Positions 17,942-27,316 are shown, numbered from the stretch's first letter. The stretch: DNA of 64,000 nt from Rhizobium tumorigenes (GCF_003240565.2 NZ_CP117258.1:368999-432998); one strand, 5' to 3'. Numbers and translations: made by a program. Notes: generated from the letters alone by a model not told the origin.

Positions 17942-18847
17942 TCACATTCCCCGACGCCGGGCGCGGCGCATCAGCAGGTTGCTCGTGGCAACGACCACCG
18001 CCATCGTCGCAATCATGGCAACGGAGAGCGCCGCTCCGGTCTGGGGCGAGTTCATGACATCACCGGACAGCACATTTCCGATTTCCGTGGTCAGCAGCAC
18101 GAGATTGCCGGAGGTCAAGGCATAGGCGGTGGCATAGCCGGAGAAGGCTGACCCAAACAGCAGGATGAATGCCGATATCAGCGACGGAGCGAGGATTGGC
18201 AGGACGACCAGTCGCCCATATTGCCAAGGCGTTGCGCCAAGGCTTTCTGCCGCTTCCGCCCATTCGCGGCGAAGGGCTTTCAAGGCCGGTACGATGATGA
18301 TGATCATCAGCGGGATCTGGAAATAGGCATAGACGATCGTCAATCCGGTCAGCGAGAACAAGCTGAAGCCGGCGGCATAGATATCGATGCCTACGAGCTT
18401 CAGCGCCCGGGTGAGAAGGCCGAACATGCCGAGGCTGGAAATGAATGCGAAGGCGAGCGGCACGCCGGCAAAGTTTGCCGCGACTGCGCTGAAACTCGAG
18501 GCGATAGAACCGAGTGCCGGGTGCGCATCACGATGAACGACGGTTGCCGCAATGGCGCCGCCACAGGTGACGCCGACCGCTGCTGACGCAACGGAGAGCA
18601 CGATCGAATTGTAGGTGGCAAGACGGAATGTCTCGCCACCCAAAGCCACAATGTATTCCAGCGTGAAGCCGGTGCGGGTGCTGACCGACTGCACGACAAG
18701 CATGAGCGCGGGCGCCACCATGAATGCCAGTGAGAACAGCAGGAACGGTGCCACCAGCAGTACCGGCAGGCCCCACTGCCTGAGCATCGAGCCAAGGAAG
18801 TACCCGGAGCGGGACCGTCTCCTCGGGGGGTCGAAGGGCTGCACCAT
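17942..18847 (-). CDS. ABC transporter permease (PotB/PhnU-like)
   Basis: This is a 301-residue membrane permease. A basic N-terminus ('PPRRRSRSGYF') precedes the first helix, and the coupling loop 'EAAESLGATPWQYGRLVVLPILAPS' is seen in two parts. It pairs with the permease at 17191-17940 to form the channel, and starts 7 bases after the binding-protein gene. The substrate class (polyamine, phosphonate, phosphodiester or iron) cannot be decided from sequence. Confidence 0.85.
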   Translation of the reverse strand: MVQPFDPPRRRSRSGYFLGSMLRQWGLPVLLVAPFLLFSLAFMVAPALMLVVQSVSTRTGFTLEYIVALGGETFRLATYNSIVLSVASAAVGVTCGGAIAATVVHRDAHPALGSIASSFSAVAANFAGVPLAFAFISSLGMFGLLTRALKLVGIDIYAAGFSLFSLTGLTIVYAYFQIPLMIIIIVPALKALRREWAEAAESLGATPWQYGRLVVLPILAPSLISAFILLFGSAFSGYATAYALTSGNLVLLTTEIGNVLSGDVMNSPQTGAALSVAMIATMAVVVATSNLLMRRARRRGM

Positions 18848-18854
18848 GCTGGGC

Positions 18855-19970
18855 TTAGTTTGTCTTGACGGTCTTGGGCCACAGGTCGGCGACTACCTTC
18901 TTCGCGGCATCGATCTGCGCCTGGCTTGCAAAACGCACACTCTTGTAGGCCTCCGGAGATGGCAACTTGGCCAGCAGCGCGGCAGGCAGGACGCCGGCGT
19001 CGAGCATCTTGGCAAAGCGGATCGGATGGGCGTAGCCGGCAAGAAAGCCGAGCTGTCCTTCATCGCTGTACAGATATTCCTGCCACAGCTTGGCGGCGTT
19101 CGGGTGCGGCGCATAGGCACTGATCGCCTCGCAATAATAGTTGCCGAACGGGGCGCCATCATTGGGAACGACGACTTCGAAATCGACCTTGCCGGCCTCG
19201 TCGTCGCGAATCGTCAGGTTGAGGTAGTCCCAGCGCAGCGCTATCGGCGTCTGGCCGCTCATCATGGTACCCTTGTCGCTCTGCATCGGATTGTAGTTGC
19301 CGGCTGCTGCAAGCTTGCCAAAAAACTCCACGCCGGGTGCGATGTTGTCGAAGCTGCCACCGTTTGCAAGAGCTGCCGCCATCACGGCTGCGAAGGAATC
19401 GCCGGCCCGCACGGGACTGCCGCCCATCGACACCATGCCCTTGTATTCCGGCTTCAGGAGGTCAGCCCAGCTACGCGGCACGGTCTTGACGACGCTCTTG
19501 TTCACGGCGAATGAGATGATGCCGTAATAGCAGCCCTGCCAGAGGCCATCGGGGTTTTTGACCTCCGAGGGAATATCGTTCCAGGTCGCGACCTTGTAGG
19601 GCTGCAGCAGGTTGTCGGTGACGGCCTGCAGCGCGAAGGACGGCGCCAGATCGAGCGTGTCCGGACCGCGATCCTGGCCCTTCAGGCTGCGAACGGCCTG
19701 CAGTTCTTCGGCCGACGAACCCTCCGGGTTGGCGGCATTCACCTCGATCCCGTAGAGCTTGGAGAAGTCGGTCATCATCTTGCCGAAGACCCAATTCGGC
19801 GACAGGGCCACGACGTTCAGCGCGCCTTCTTTCTTGGCGGCAGCGACGAGAGCTTCCGGCATGGTGGTCGCAGCCTCGGCACGCAGCGGGCCGAGGTTGA
19901 GCAGCGATGCGCCGAGCGCCGCCGAGCCCGCCTGCAGTAAAGTCCTGCGATTGATGTGAAACGAGTTCAT
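18855..19970 (-). CDS. ABC transporter substrate-binding protein (type 2, Tat signal)
   Basis: This is a periplasmic binding protein of 371 residues in the FbpA/PotD-like extracellular solute-binding family. The N-terminus 'MNSFHINRRTLLQAGSAALG' carries a twin-arginine signal. The ATG at 19970 is preferred over an upstream start at 20045 because AAGGAT precedes it and the signal then sits at the true N-terminus. It is divergent from a metallophosphoesterase gene, so the ligand may be a phosphoester such as a glycerophosphodiester or an aminoethylphosphonate; this is contextual inference only. Confidence 0.85.
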   Translation of the reverse strand: MNSFHINRRTLLQAGSAALGASLLNLGPLRAEAATTMPEALVAAAKKEGALNVVALSPNWVFGKMMTDFSKLYGIEVNAANPEGSSAEELQAVRSLKGQDRGPDTLDLAPSFALQAVTDNLLQPYKVATWNDIPSEVKNPDGLWQGCYYGIISFAVNKSVVKTVPRSWADLLKPEYKGMVSMGGSPVRAGDSFAAVMAAALANGGSFDNIAPGVEFFGKLAAAGNYNPMQSDKGTMMSGQTPIALRWDYLNLTIRDDEAGKVDFEVVVPNDGAPFGNYYCEAISAYAPHPNAAKLWQEYLYSDEGQLGFLAGYAHPIRFAKMLDAGVLPAALLAKLPSPEAYKSVRFASQAQIDAAKKVVADLWPKTVKTN

Positions 19971-20267
19971 CGAAAAATCCTTCGGGTTGCATATCGCCTG
20001 ATGGCCATTTGGGAGAGCCGTCAAAAGCTTGTGGCGATTTGCCAATAGGGATCGTCAGTGACAGGCAATTGACAGATTTAAGAAGTTTCAAAAGCGTGAC
20101 GGGTCATATCGCGCCAAGGTATCTAATTGAAATATATTCGCTTTCTGCGTGCGCCTTCTGGCGGGAAGCTGTCACCGGACTGTCGCGTCGATCCGTTACG
20201 GGAATGCGGCCCTTGCGTCGGAGGGCCGACAAACCGTGCGCCACCGGACAGAACCAGAGAGGCCATC

Positions 20268-21092
20268 ATGCAGATTGCGATCCTCGCAGATCCCCATATC
20301 GGCGCGAAGACCGATGATTTTGTTGCTAACTGGAATGCAGCGGTAGCGCACGTCAACGATCTCGATGTGGCATTCACGATTGTGCTGGGAGACCTGACGC
20401 TCGATGGCGCTAATCTTGAAGCGGACATCGTTTTCGCGCGACAATCGCTCGACACACTCCGCCGGCCGGTTCTCGTGCTGCCCGGCAACCACGACGTTGG
20501 CGATATCTCGCGCGCCAGCCGCCAGCCGGCAAGCCACGAAAGGATGGTGCGCTGGAACCGGCATCTCGGCGCAGACCGCTGGATTTGCGACGATATTCCG
20601 GGATGGCGGCTGATCGGCATCGACAGCCAGGTTATAGCGACAGGATTGCCGCAAGAAGCCGAGCAGTGGCATTGGCTTGACGAGGCGTTTGGCGGACGGG
20701 GCGAGCGCGTCCCTGTCTTGCTCACCCACATGCCGCTGTTTCTGGAAAGCTGGGACGAAGCCGATCGACCCTACTGGGCCATCCCGACTGCGGCGCGGCA
20801 TCGGTTGCGGATGCTGGTGGAGAGCACCGGAACGGCTGCCATCGTCAGCGCCCATATCCACCGGACCCTCGATCTTCCCGGCGCCGATGGTCCTCGCCAG
20901 ATCTGGGCAGCGGCGACGAGCTTCCTGTCACGCGATGCGTCGATGCCGTCACAGCCGGGCGCGGCAAACCTCGGTGTCACGATACTCGACTTTACCGATG
21001 GCGCGCTCAAGGTCCGCTTCGACAGCGTTGCGGGAATTTCGGAAACCTACATCGAGGATTATAACGGCTCGATCTATCCGAAACCGGAATAG
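20268..21092 (+). CDS. Calcineurin-like metallophosphoesterase
   Basis: This is a 274-residue two-metal phosphoesterase. The ordered metal-site motifs are 'ADPHIG' (residues 7-12), 'LGDLTLDG', 'GNHD', 'THMP' and 'SAHIHR'. They fit the class III cyclic nucleotide / glycerophosphodiester phosphodiesterase group. The ATG at 20268 has an AGAGAGG site; the longer open frame upstream is unsupported. There is no signal peptide, so it is cytoplasmic. It is divergent from the ABC transporter genes at 17191-19970, and the pair would make sense as uptake and cleavage of a phosphodiester. Confidence 0.85.
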   Translation: MQIAILADPHIGAKTDDFVANWNAAVAHVNDLDVAFTIVLGDLTLDGANLEADIVFARQSLDTLRRPVLVLPGNHDVGDISRASRQPASHERMVRWNRHLGADRWICDDIPGWRLIGIDSQVIATGLPQEAEQWHWLDEAFGGRGERVPVLLTHMPLFLESWDEADRPYWAIPTAARHRLRMLVESTGTAAIVSAHIHRTLDLPGADGPRQIWAAATSFLSRDASMPSQPGAANLGVTILDFTDGALKVRFDSVAGISETYIEDYNGSIYPKPE

Positions 21093-21213
21093 CGGTCTTC
21101 GTTCCGGGCATCGCAATTGCAGATTTGGATCGTGGCTGGCTAACGACGTCGTTTTATGGCAAACGTTGGGGCATCAGTCCAACGCAGGCGACGACGTCAA
21201 TCGGAACGCGAGA

Positions 21214-21480
21214 ATGATCGAAAGTCAAACTAGGCAGGCAGATTGGCGCCGTGCCAACCCGATGAAGTACAATGCTCATCTTGCCGTGCAGCGTGCCATT
21301 GTCGCCGGCGATCTCGAAAAGCTCGGCTGTGAAGTCTGTGGTCACGACGCCGTCGACGCCCATCACGACGAGTATGACGAACCCCTGAGGGTTCGTTGGC
21401 TTTGCCGCAGACATCACACGCGTCTTCATCGCTACGGCGAAGATATGTTTCCGCTGCGGTCGAAAACAGACCAACGCTGA
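21214..21480 (+). CDS. Small Cys/His zinc-site protein (HNH-like), function unknown
   Basis: This is an 88-residue protein with a single predicted metal site. 'CEVCG' at about residues 45-49 is followed by 'DAHHDEY', then 'WLCRRHHTRLH' near residue 70. The arrangement resembles the small zinc-binding HNH-like proteins common in phages and alphaproteobacterial genomes, but it is too short for a complete HNH nuclease. It starts at an ATG inside a longer open frame that otherwise overlaps the metallophosphoesterase out of frame. It stands alone and is followed by a likely terminator. Nuclease activity is not claimed. Confidence 0.65.
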   Translation: MIESQTRQADWRRANPMKYNAHLAVQRAIVAGDLEKLGCEVCGHDAVDAHHDEYDEPLRVRWLCRRHHTRLHRYGEDMFPLRSKTDQR

Positions 21481-21524
21481 TCCTTTTTTGAATTTTGCTG
21501 TCCTGTCGTCTCCGACAGTTTTTG

Positions 21525-21566
21525 GGCCACTGGCAATGTCGATCGCCGGTGGCCTTCTTCGTTTTA
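21525..21566 (+). terminator. Probable rho-independent terminator
   Basis: A 10-bp stem (GGCCACTGGC at 21525-21534 with GCCGGTGGCC at 21545-21554, one G-U pair) is followed on the plus strand by TTCTTCGTTTT. It lies 44 bases after the small Cys/His gene and would stop transcription before it runs into the convergent prc gene. The opposite strand has no T-run after the stem. Confidence 0.6.
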
Positions 21567-23648
21567 CTTCGAGGTCGCCGCCTGAATGCCGGCGTCGTCG
21601 GCCATGATGGATGCCGCCTCGTTCAAGAGGACATCCTTGGCGTTCTTGCGGGCGGTTTCGATAGCGATATCGGCGCTCAGGCTGCGTTCGTTCGCCTGCA
21701 GGCCATCGTCTTCCCCGGGGTCGACGCCATCGTTTATCTTCTCGCGTGATTTGTCACGGGTAGCCTGGGCTGCCAGTTCCTTGCGACGCTCTGCCTCGTT
21801 GAGGGAAACGATGCCCTTCTCGCGCTGCGCCTTCAACTCGGCGATGTCTCCGACCAGACGCTTGAAATCCGGATCGTTGGCAACGCGTGCGTCGTGGCGG
21901 CTCTGCAGCTGCGGTATCTTTGCCGCCACATCGCCTTCCGGCTTGTAGTTTGCCGGCTTGATCTGCGTCCATGGAAGAGCATTGTCGTAGCTGGCCTCGC
22001 CAAAGGTCTTCGGGTCCGACAGGCTCGGCAGCCCGATATCTGGTGTTACGCCGCGCAGTTGGGTGGTGCCGCCATTGATGCGGAAGAACTGCGCTATCGT
22101 CATTTTAAGTTCGCCGAACTTCGGTTTGGCGTTGTGGGCGACCTGGTCAAGGTTGACGACCGTCTGCACGGTGCCCTTGCCAAAGCTCGGTTCGCCGATG
22201 ATGACACCGCGGCCATAGTCCTGGATTGCGGCCGCGAAAATCTCGGATGCCGATGCAGAGCCGCGGTTAATGAGAACGCCGACCGGACCTGTCCAGGCAG
22301 CTGGCGAGCGGTCGTCGCCCTCGATGGCAACCTTGCCGCCAGCATCGCGCTGTTGGACGACGGGACCCTTGCCCGTAAACAGACCGGTGAGATCGATCGC
22401 TTCGGCGAGCGACCCGCCGCCATTGTTGCGCAGGTCGATGAGAACGCCGTCGGCCTTGTCCTCTTTCAATTCGTCGATGAGCTTGGCCACATCACGGCTG
22501 GCGCTACGGTAATCCTTGTCACCCTTGCGGCGAGCGTCGAAGTCCTCGTAGAAGGCCGGTAGCGTGATCACGCCAATCTTGCGCGTCGCATCGCCGTCCT
22601 TGATGGAGAGCAGCGTTTTCTTGGCGGCCTGCTTTTCGAGGCTGATCTTGTCGCGCGTCAGGTTGACGATGTGATGGGCGCCATCGGCGCCTGCTTCCGC
22701 CGGCAGGATATCGAGGCGAACGATGGAGTCCTTGGCGCCGCGGATCATCTGGACGATCTCGTCGAGGCGAGTGCCGACCACTTCCTTCACCGGACCATCG
22801 GCGCCCTGGCCAACGCCGATAATGCGGTCGCCGACGGCAAGCTTGCCCGACACCTGCGCCGGGCCACCCGGAACGAGCTCGCGGATCGTGGTGTAATCGT
22901 CGCGTTCCTGCAGCACTGCGCCGATGCCGACCAGCGACAGCTTCATCGAGATATCGAATTCAGCCGATGCGGTGGCGCCGAAATAGTCCGTGTGCGGGTC
23001 GATGGACGTCGTGTAGGCATCCATGAACGACTGGAACACGTCTTCGCTCTTGTATTTGTAGGCCCGCTCCAGCGAATTTTCATAGCGCTTGTCGAGGGTA
23101 TCGCGAATGGCCGCGTCGTCCTTGCCTGCAAGTTTCAGGCGCAGCCAATCCCCTTTGACGCGCTTGCGCCAAAGGTCATCGATCTCGGCTTCCGACTTCG
23201 GCCAGGGCGCATCTTCGCGCAGGAAGGAATAGCTCTCGTCCTTGTTGAAATCGAAGCTCGTCTTCAGCAAGTCGCGCGCATAATTCATACGGTCGACGAC
23301 ACGCTGCTCGTAGAGATTGAACATCGAGAAAGGGATCTGCAAGTCTTCCTTGTTGACGGCATCGTCCAGCTTGGCGTCCTGAGCCTTGAACTTGTCGATG
23401 TCGGCCTGCAGGAACAGCATCCGGTCCGGATCCAGCGACTTGATGAACCTGTCCATGATCTTCACCGACAAAGCGTCGTCGAGCGGAACCGGTTTGTAGC
23501 TGAAGCGCGTGAGGAACTGGGCGCTGAGATGTGCAGCCTGTCCCTGTTGCGGTAGTGGCGCCAATACGGGCAGCGGTCCCATTTCCAGAGCATAAGCCGA
23601 AGATGAAAGCGCCAGAAAGATGCCGAGGAAACCAGAAAGTCTACGCAT
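21564..23648 (-). CDS. prc: Tail-specific (carboxy-terminal processing) protease Prc
   Basis: This is a periplasmic serine protease of 694 residues that degrades or trims proteins from the C-terminus and takes part in envelope and peptidoglycan-hydrolase turnover in related bacteria. A signal peptide (about residues 1-20, 'SSSAYA') is followed by an N-terminal helical domain, a PDZ domain near 235-320 and the S41 protease core. The Ser/Lys dyad is S466 in 'GSASASEIFA' and K491 in 'GEPSFGKGTVQ', with the same 25-residue spacing as E. coli Prc. A charged C-terminal domain completes the long Tsp/Prc form. It is a single gene. Confidence 0.93.
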   Translation of the reverse strand: MRRLSGFLGIFLALSSSAYALEMGPLPVLAPLPQQGQAAHLSAQFLTRFSYKPVPLDDALSVKIMDRFIKSLDPDRMLFLQADIDKFKAQDAKLDDAVNKEDLQIPFSMFNLYEQRVVDRMNYARDLLKTSFDFNKDESYSFLREDAPWPKSEAEIDDLWRKRVKGDWLRLKLAGKDDAAIRDTLDKRYENSLERAYKYKSEDVFQSFMDAYTTSIDPHTDYFGATASAEFDISMKLSLVGIGAVLQERDDYTTIRELVPGGPAQVSGKLAVGDRIIGVGQGADGPVKEVVGTRLDEIVQMIRGAKDSIVRLDILPAEAGADGAHHIVNLTRDKISLEKQAAKKTLLSIKDGDATRKIGVITLPAFYEDFDARRKGDKDYRSASRDVAKLIDELKEDKADGVLIDLRNNGGGSLAEAIDLTGLFTGKGPVVQQRDAGGKVAIEGDDRSPAAWTGPVGVLINRGSASASEIFAAAIQDYGRGVIIGEPSFGKGTVQTVVNLDQVAHNAKPKFGELKMTIAQFFRINGGTTQLRGVTPDIGLPSLSDPKTFGEASYDNALPWTQIKPANYKPEGDVAAKIPQLQSRHDARVANDPDFKRLVGDIAELKAQREKGIVSLNEAERRKELAAQATRDKSREKINDGVDPGEDDGLQANERSLSADIAIETARKNAKDVLLNEAASIMADDAGIQAATSK

Positions 23649-23925
23649 TCAGCTTTGATCCAATTCGTAATGCCGAGTCTCGATGCTTAGCGTTGGTGGA
23701 ACAATTTTAGACTTTTGGCAACCGAGGGGATGAGCAAAGCGTATGGCGTTTCTCAAACGTCGTTACCCCTATAGTCCGAAGGCTGGCCTGGAAATCGGCT
23801 GAAGATGCCGCTCGAGCGCCGCCTTGTACGCATTCCAGCGAATTTATAATGGAAATTCCGGCATGAAAGCGGCAGTCAGGGGCTGCCGCCGTCACCAAAG
23901 CGTGAATGCCAATTTCGCACGATTG

Positions 23926-24645
23926 TTATTGTGGGGCAGCGTTCTTCGTCTGCGCCACCATTGCCTCGATGTGATCGACGAGACCGTCGGCAAGGCCAAG
24001 GCGTCCTGCGAGAAGATCCAGATAGCCTCGCTCTGCGCGAGTATCCGGCTCGATCGTCAGCCTCGAGGCTGTGTAGAGTTCGACCTTCTGTTCCTCGCTG
24101 ACGGCCGCTGCGATCAGGGCGTCGAGGTCAGTTGGCACGGTCAATTCTCGCTGGATGAAATTGGCAGCCTCGCCGGTCACGTCGGCCGCTGCAATCTTGT
24201 CCATGATCAGCGCCCGCTCGTCATCGTCTACATGGCCATCGGCCTTGGCAGCGGCAATCATTGCGCGGATAAGCACCAGCACGAACTCGTTGCTGTTGGC
24301 AGGCGAAGACGGTGCGAAGGGGGAATTATCCGGCGGCGGCAGCACGGCCTGTTGTCCCTGCGAGGAAACCTGTGGCGATGTTACAGGCGCAGAGCCCGAC
24401 TGGTAATTCTTATAGGCCTGGTAGCCAAGCCCTGCGATGGCGGCAAGGCCGCCGACAGCAAGCGTATTTCCAGCGATGCTGCGCCCGGTCTTGGTGCCAA
24501 GCAACATGCCGAGGATCGCGCTTGTTGCCATCGGGTTTTCCCGGGCTTTGCCGATCGCATCTCCCGCCCGGTCCCGCACTGTCCCTCCGAGCCCGGGAAC
24601 CTGCGACGTCAGGAACTGGTCGAGAAGTTTCTTCGCATCGAACAT
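23926..24645 (-). CDS. DUF533 (YebE-like) TerB-fold membrane-associated protein
   Basis: This is a 239-residue protein. An N-terminal Gly-rich hydrophobic stretch ('GNTLAVGGLAAIAGLGYQAY', near residues 60-80) precedes a Pro/Ser linker and a C-terminal TerB-like helical domain ('AKADGHVDDDERALIMDKI'). This is the DUF533/YebE architecture. The ATG at 24645 has a near-perfect AGGAGG site, while the open frame extends to 24723 without support. The function of the family is not known; TerB-like domains occur in stress proteins. It stands alone. Confidence 0.85.
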   Translation of the reverse strand: MFDAKKLLDQFLTSQVPGLGGTVRDRAGDAIGKARENPMATSAILGMLLGTKTGRSIAGNTLAVGGLAAIAGLGYQAYKNYQSGSAPVTSPQVSSQGQQAVLPPPDNSPFAPSSPANSNEFVLVLIRAMIAAAKADGHVDDDERALIMDKIAAADVTGEAANFIQRELTVPTDLDALIAAAVSEEQKVELYTASRLTIEPDTRAERGYLDLLAGRLGLADGLVDHIEAMVAQTKNAAPQ

Positions 24646-24833
24646 AGTCAACTGCCTCCTTGATGATGATTGATAGATAGGAGCAGTCCGCACGAATACA
24701 AATTCCGCCAAATCGGAACGCAACCGGATGGGAGGGTTGATGGCTCTATCAGCTGTCGTCAGGCGTGGCGGCGCATGGTATGTCGATAGGAAAATCTATA
24801 TCTTCTGATGTGAGGATCTACAGGGAGATACCG

Positions 24834-25076
24834 ATGGCCATCAACGTCAACAACCCGCAGGCCGATGCTCTGACCCGCAAGTTCGCAAGTGTCGCCGGTG
24901 TGAGCATCACGGATGCCATCGTCATCGCCATGAAGGAAGCGCTGGAGCGACGCCTTGATCTGGAGAGCACGGAAACGGCTGCGCGGCTGCGCGCCAAGCA
25001 CGGCCTCGTCTTGTCCGCCCGGGGCAAGGAGCCTCTTCCCAGGTCGGTTTTTGACGAGATGTGGGACGGGAAATAA
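24834..25076 (+). CDS. vapB: VapB-type antitoxin
   Basis: This is an 80-residue antitoxin of the Rv0623/VapB class. The N-terminal part ('MAINVNNPQADALTRKFA') forms the ribbon-helix-helix DNA-binding dimer, and the C-terminal tail ('PLPRSVFDEMWDGK') would wrap the toxin. It has a good ribosome site (AGGGAGA). The stop codon overlaps the toxin ATG by one base, the usual coupled arrangement. Such antitoxins repress their own operon. Its toxin partner is frameshifted in this sequence, so the antitoxin may be all that is functional. Confidence 0.85.
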   Translation: MAINVNNPQADALTRKFASVAGVSITDAIVIAMKEALERRLDLESTETAARLRAKHGLVLSARGKEPLPRSVFDEMWDGK

Positions 25077-25482
25077 TGTACGTTGACGCGTGCGCCATCA
25101 TTGCTCTTGCATCTGACGAACCTGAAGCGAAGCGTGTCGGAGATGCCCTTTTTTGTCCGCAAAGACGCGGATCACATCCGCCGTCGCTGTCCTCGAAGCA
25201 GCAATGGCCTTGGCAAGGCCCGATAAGTTCGACCGGTCGATTGCTGACATCGAGCCATTCTTGATGGAATTCCTGGAGGCGCGCGGCATCGAATTATACG
25301 ACCTGCCGCCCGGCAAGAGCGCCACGACCCTATCAACGATGGCGGCCGACAAATACGGTAGCGGTCGCAACGGACTAAACCCTGGCGATTGCCTCCATTA
25401 TGCATGCGCCAAATATTACCAAGTGCCGATGCTCGCGACTCATGACGAGTTTCGTCACACCGATCTCCAGACAATTCCCTGA
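25076..25482 (+). pseudogene. vapC: VapC PIN-domain toxin, frameshifted in a T run
   Basis: The gene starts at the ATG overlapping the vapB stop. It reads 'MYVDACAIIALASDEPEAKR' and then loses frame at a run of six T (25149-25154). Adding one T restores a continuous 135-residue PIN-domain RNase. All four acidic residues would then be present: D4, E41 ('VLEAAM'), D105 ('NPGDCLHYA') and D124 ('ATHDEF'). Without the extra base the product stops after about 60 residues. Alternatives are sequencing error, real inactivation, or polymerase/ribosome slippage on the T run. VapC toxins cleave RNA, often initiator tRNA. Confidence 0.85.
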
Positions 25483-25636
25483 CGCCATCGCGCGCTGTTC
25501 GACACGCGCGCGAGCAGCTCGGCGGCATTTCTCGCGCGGGCTGCAGTCAAAAAGCAGCCGTGTTTCATTCGCAAAATGCTGCAACGCACACTATCTGATT
25601 TGACGTCGCTTCGATTTTCACAACGGGAACCGCTGC

Positions 25637-26536
25637 ATGGTTTTGCCCCAGTCAGCTCGTCTACACCGGATGCTCGGCTATATCGGCTGGCCTCTTGCCC
25701 TGCTCTTCCTCTGGGATATCGCCGTCACTCTGGCCTATGTCTATCTTCCCCACCCGTGGCTGGATCTGCCAGCGCTGCCGATGAGCCTGCTCGGATCGGC
25801 ACTGGCCCTGTTTCTGGGTTTCCGGAACAACAACGCCTATAATCGCTGGTGGGAGGCGCGGACGCTTTGGGGGGCGATGGTGAACGCGTCGCGCTCCTAC
25901 GGGCGAGAGGTGTTCCACCTGATCGACAAAAACGGTGAAAGCTTCGATCTGCGCCACGACCTCGTTCGACGCCAGATCGCCTATGTGAACGCGCTGCGCT
26001 GTCATCTGCGTCGGCAGCCGAACGAGGAGGAGATCCGAGCCTTCCTCTGCGACAACGAACTCGAGTCGTTGAAGGGGGTGACGAATGTGCCGAACGCAAT
26101 CCTCAACGAGACTGCCGCGCTACTGGCCGAGGCACGCCAGCAAGGCTGGATCGATTCGATGCGCAGTATCCAGATCGAAAGCGTCATCGTCGACATGAGC
26201 AATGCCCAGGGCGGAATGGAGCGGATCAAGAATACCCCTCTGCCGCGTGAATATGGCTACTACCCGACGCTATTCGTGCACATTTTCTGCATTCTGCTGC
26301 CGATCGGTCTTGTCGATAGCCTGACGATCTACACACCGCTTGCATCGACCATCGTAGGTTTCATGCTGCTGGCCATGGATCGCATCGGCTCCGATCTGCA
26401 GGATCCGTTCGAAAACCGTGCCCACGACGTGCCCCTGACCTCGCTTTGCCGGACAATACAGATCGACCTCGAGCAGCTGGTCGGCGGAGGCAATGCCACG
26501 AAGCCGATCCGACCGGTCGGGAATGTCCTCTGGTAA
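25637..26536 (+). CDS. Bestrophin-family ion channel
   Basis: This is a 299-residue membrane protein of the bacterial bestrophin (UPF0187/YneE) family, which forms pentameric ion channels. Conserved elements visible are 'LGFRNNNAYNRWWEARTLWG' near residue 60, 'REYGYYPTLFVHIFCILLP' near 195 and 'GSDLQDPFENRAHDVPL' near 255. It starts at an ATG with a weak GGGAA site. It ends 18 bases from the convergent tcyN-like gene. Ion selectivity in bacterial members varies and cannot be read here. Confidence 0.9.
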   Translation: MVLPQSARLHRMLGYIGWPLALLFLWDIAVTLAYVYLPHPWLDLPALPMSLLGSALALFLGFRNNNAYNRWWEARTLWGAMVNASRSYGREVFHLIDKNGESFDLRHDLVRRQIAYVNALRCHLRRQPNEEEIRAFLCDNELESLKGVTNVPNAILNETAALLAEARQQGWIDSMRSIQIESVIVDMSNAQGGMERIKNTPLPREYGYYPTLFVHIFCILLPIGLVDSLTIYTPLASTIVGFMLLAMDRIGSDLQDPFENRAHDVPLTSLCRTIQIDLEQLVGGGNATKPIRPVGNVLW

Positions 26537-26554
26537 ACCGCCAGACCGCCGCGC

Positions 26555-27316
26555 TCAGATATCGTAGGTGTTGGCGGCATTGATGGTCGAGATGAACTGC
26601 CTGGTGCGGTCGCGCTGTGGCGCAGTGAACAGGAGCCTTGCATCGCCGGTCTCGACGACGCTGCCGGCCTCCAGAAACACCACGTTGTTGGCGATCTTCG
26701 ACGCCAGCCGGAGGTCGTGCGTCGCCATCACCATGGTCGTCCCCTCAGACGCAAGCTTGCTCAGGACATCGACAACCTCGGCGGCAAGTTCCGGATCTAG
26801 CGCCGATGTCGGTTCGTCGCAAAGCAGGACGCGGGGCGACGGAGCGAGCGCCCGGGCGATTGCTATCCGCTGCTGCTGGCCGCCGGACAGGGTCGCGGGC
26901 CACGCATCTGCCTTGTGCTCCATACCGACCTTCTTCAGAAGATCCATAGCGCTGGCACGCGCTTTGTCACGTGGCCATTTCAGCACTGTGACCAGGCTTT
27001 CCATGACGTTTTCAATGGCAGTCTGATGCGGAAAGAGCTGGAAATTCTGGAAGACCATGCCGGTCTGGCGGCGGATTTTCTGGATCGCCTGCCAGCTGGT
27101 TTTTTTGCCCGGTGCGAAGGTCAGCGTCTCCCCGCCGAGGCGGATTGCGCCCGAGGTCGGGATTTCCAGCAGGTTGATGCACCGCAGCAGTGTGCTCTTG
27201 CCGCCGCCGGAAGGGCCGACTAGCGCAGTCACGCTGCCCTCCGGGATGGTGATATTGATATCCTTGAGGACGACTATGTCGCCGAAACGCTTCTCGATGT
27301 TGGTAAGCTCGATCAT
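26555..27316 (-). CDS. tcyN: ABC transporter ATPase, polar amino acid / cystine type
   Basis: This is an ATPase of 253 residues with Walker A 'GPSGGGKST', Q-loop 'MVFQNFQLFPHQ', signature 'LSGGQQQR' and Walker B 'VLLCDEPTSALDPE'. It starts at an ATG that overlaps the permease stop by four bases. The reading frame is open for 738 bases further upstream, but that part is a shadow of the permease gene. With the binding protein and permease it forms a TcyJLN-like importer. The symbol is given by similarity to the E. coli cystine system; other polar amino acids remain possible. Confidence 0.85.
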   Translation of the reverse strand: MIELTNIEKRFGDIVVLKDINITIPEGSVTALVGPSGGGKSTLLRCINLLEIPTSGAIRLGGETLTFAPGKKTSWQAIQKIRRQTGMVFQNFQLFPHQTAIENVMESLVTVLKWPRDKARASAMDLLKKVGMEHKADAWPATLSGGQQQRIAIARALAPSPRVLLCDEPTSALDPELAAEVVDVLSKLASEGTTMVMATHDLRLASKIANNVVFLEAGSVVETGDARLLFTAPQRDRTRQFISTINAANTYDI

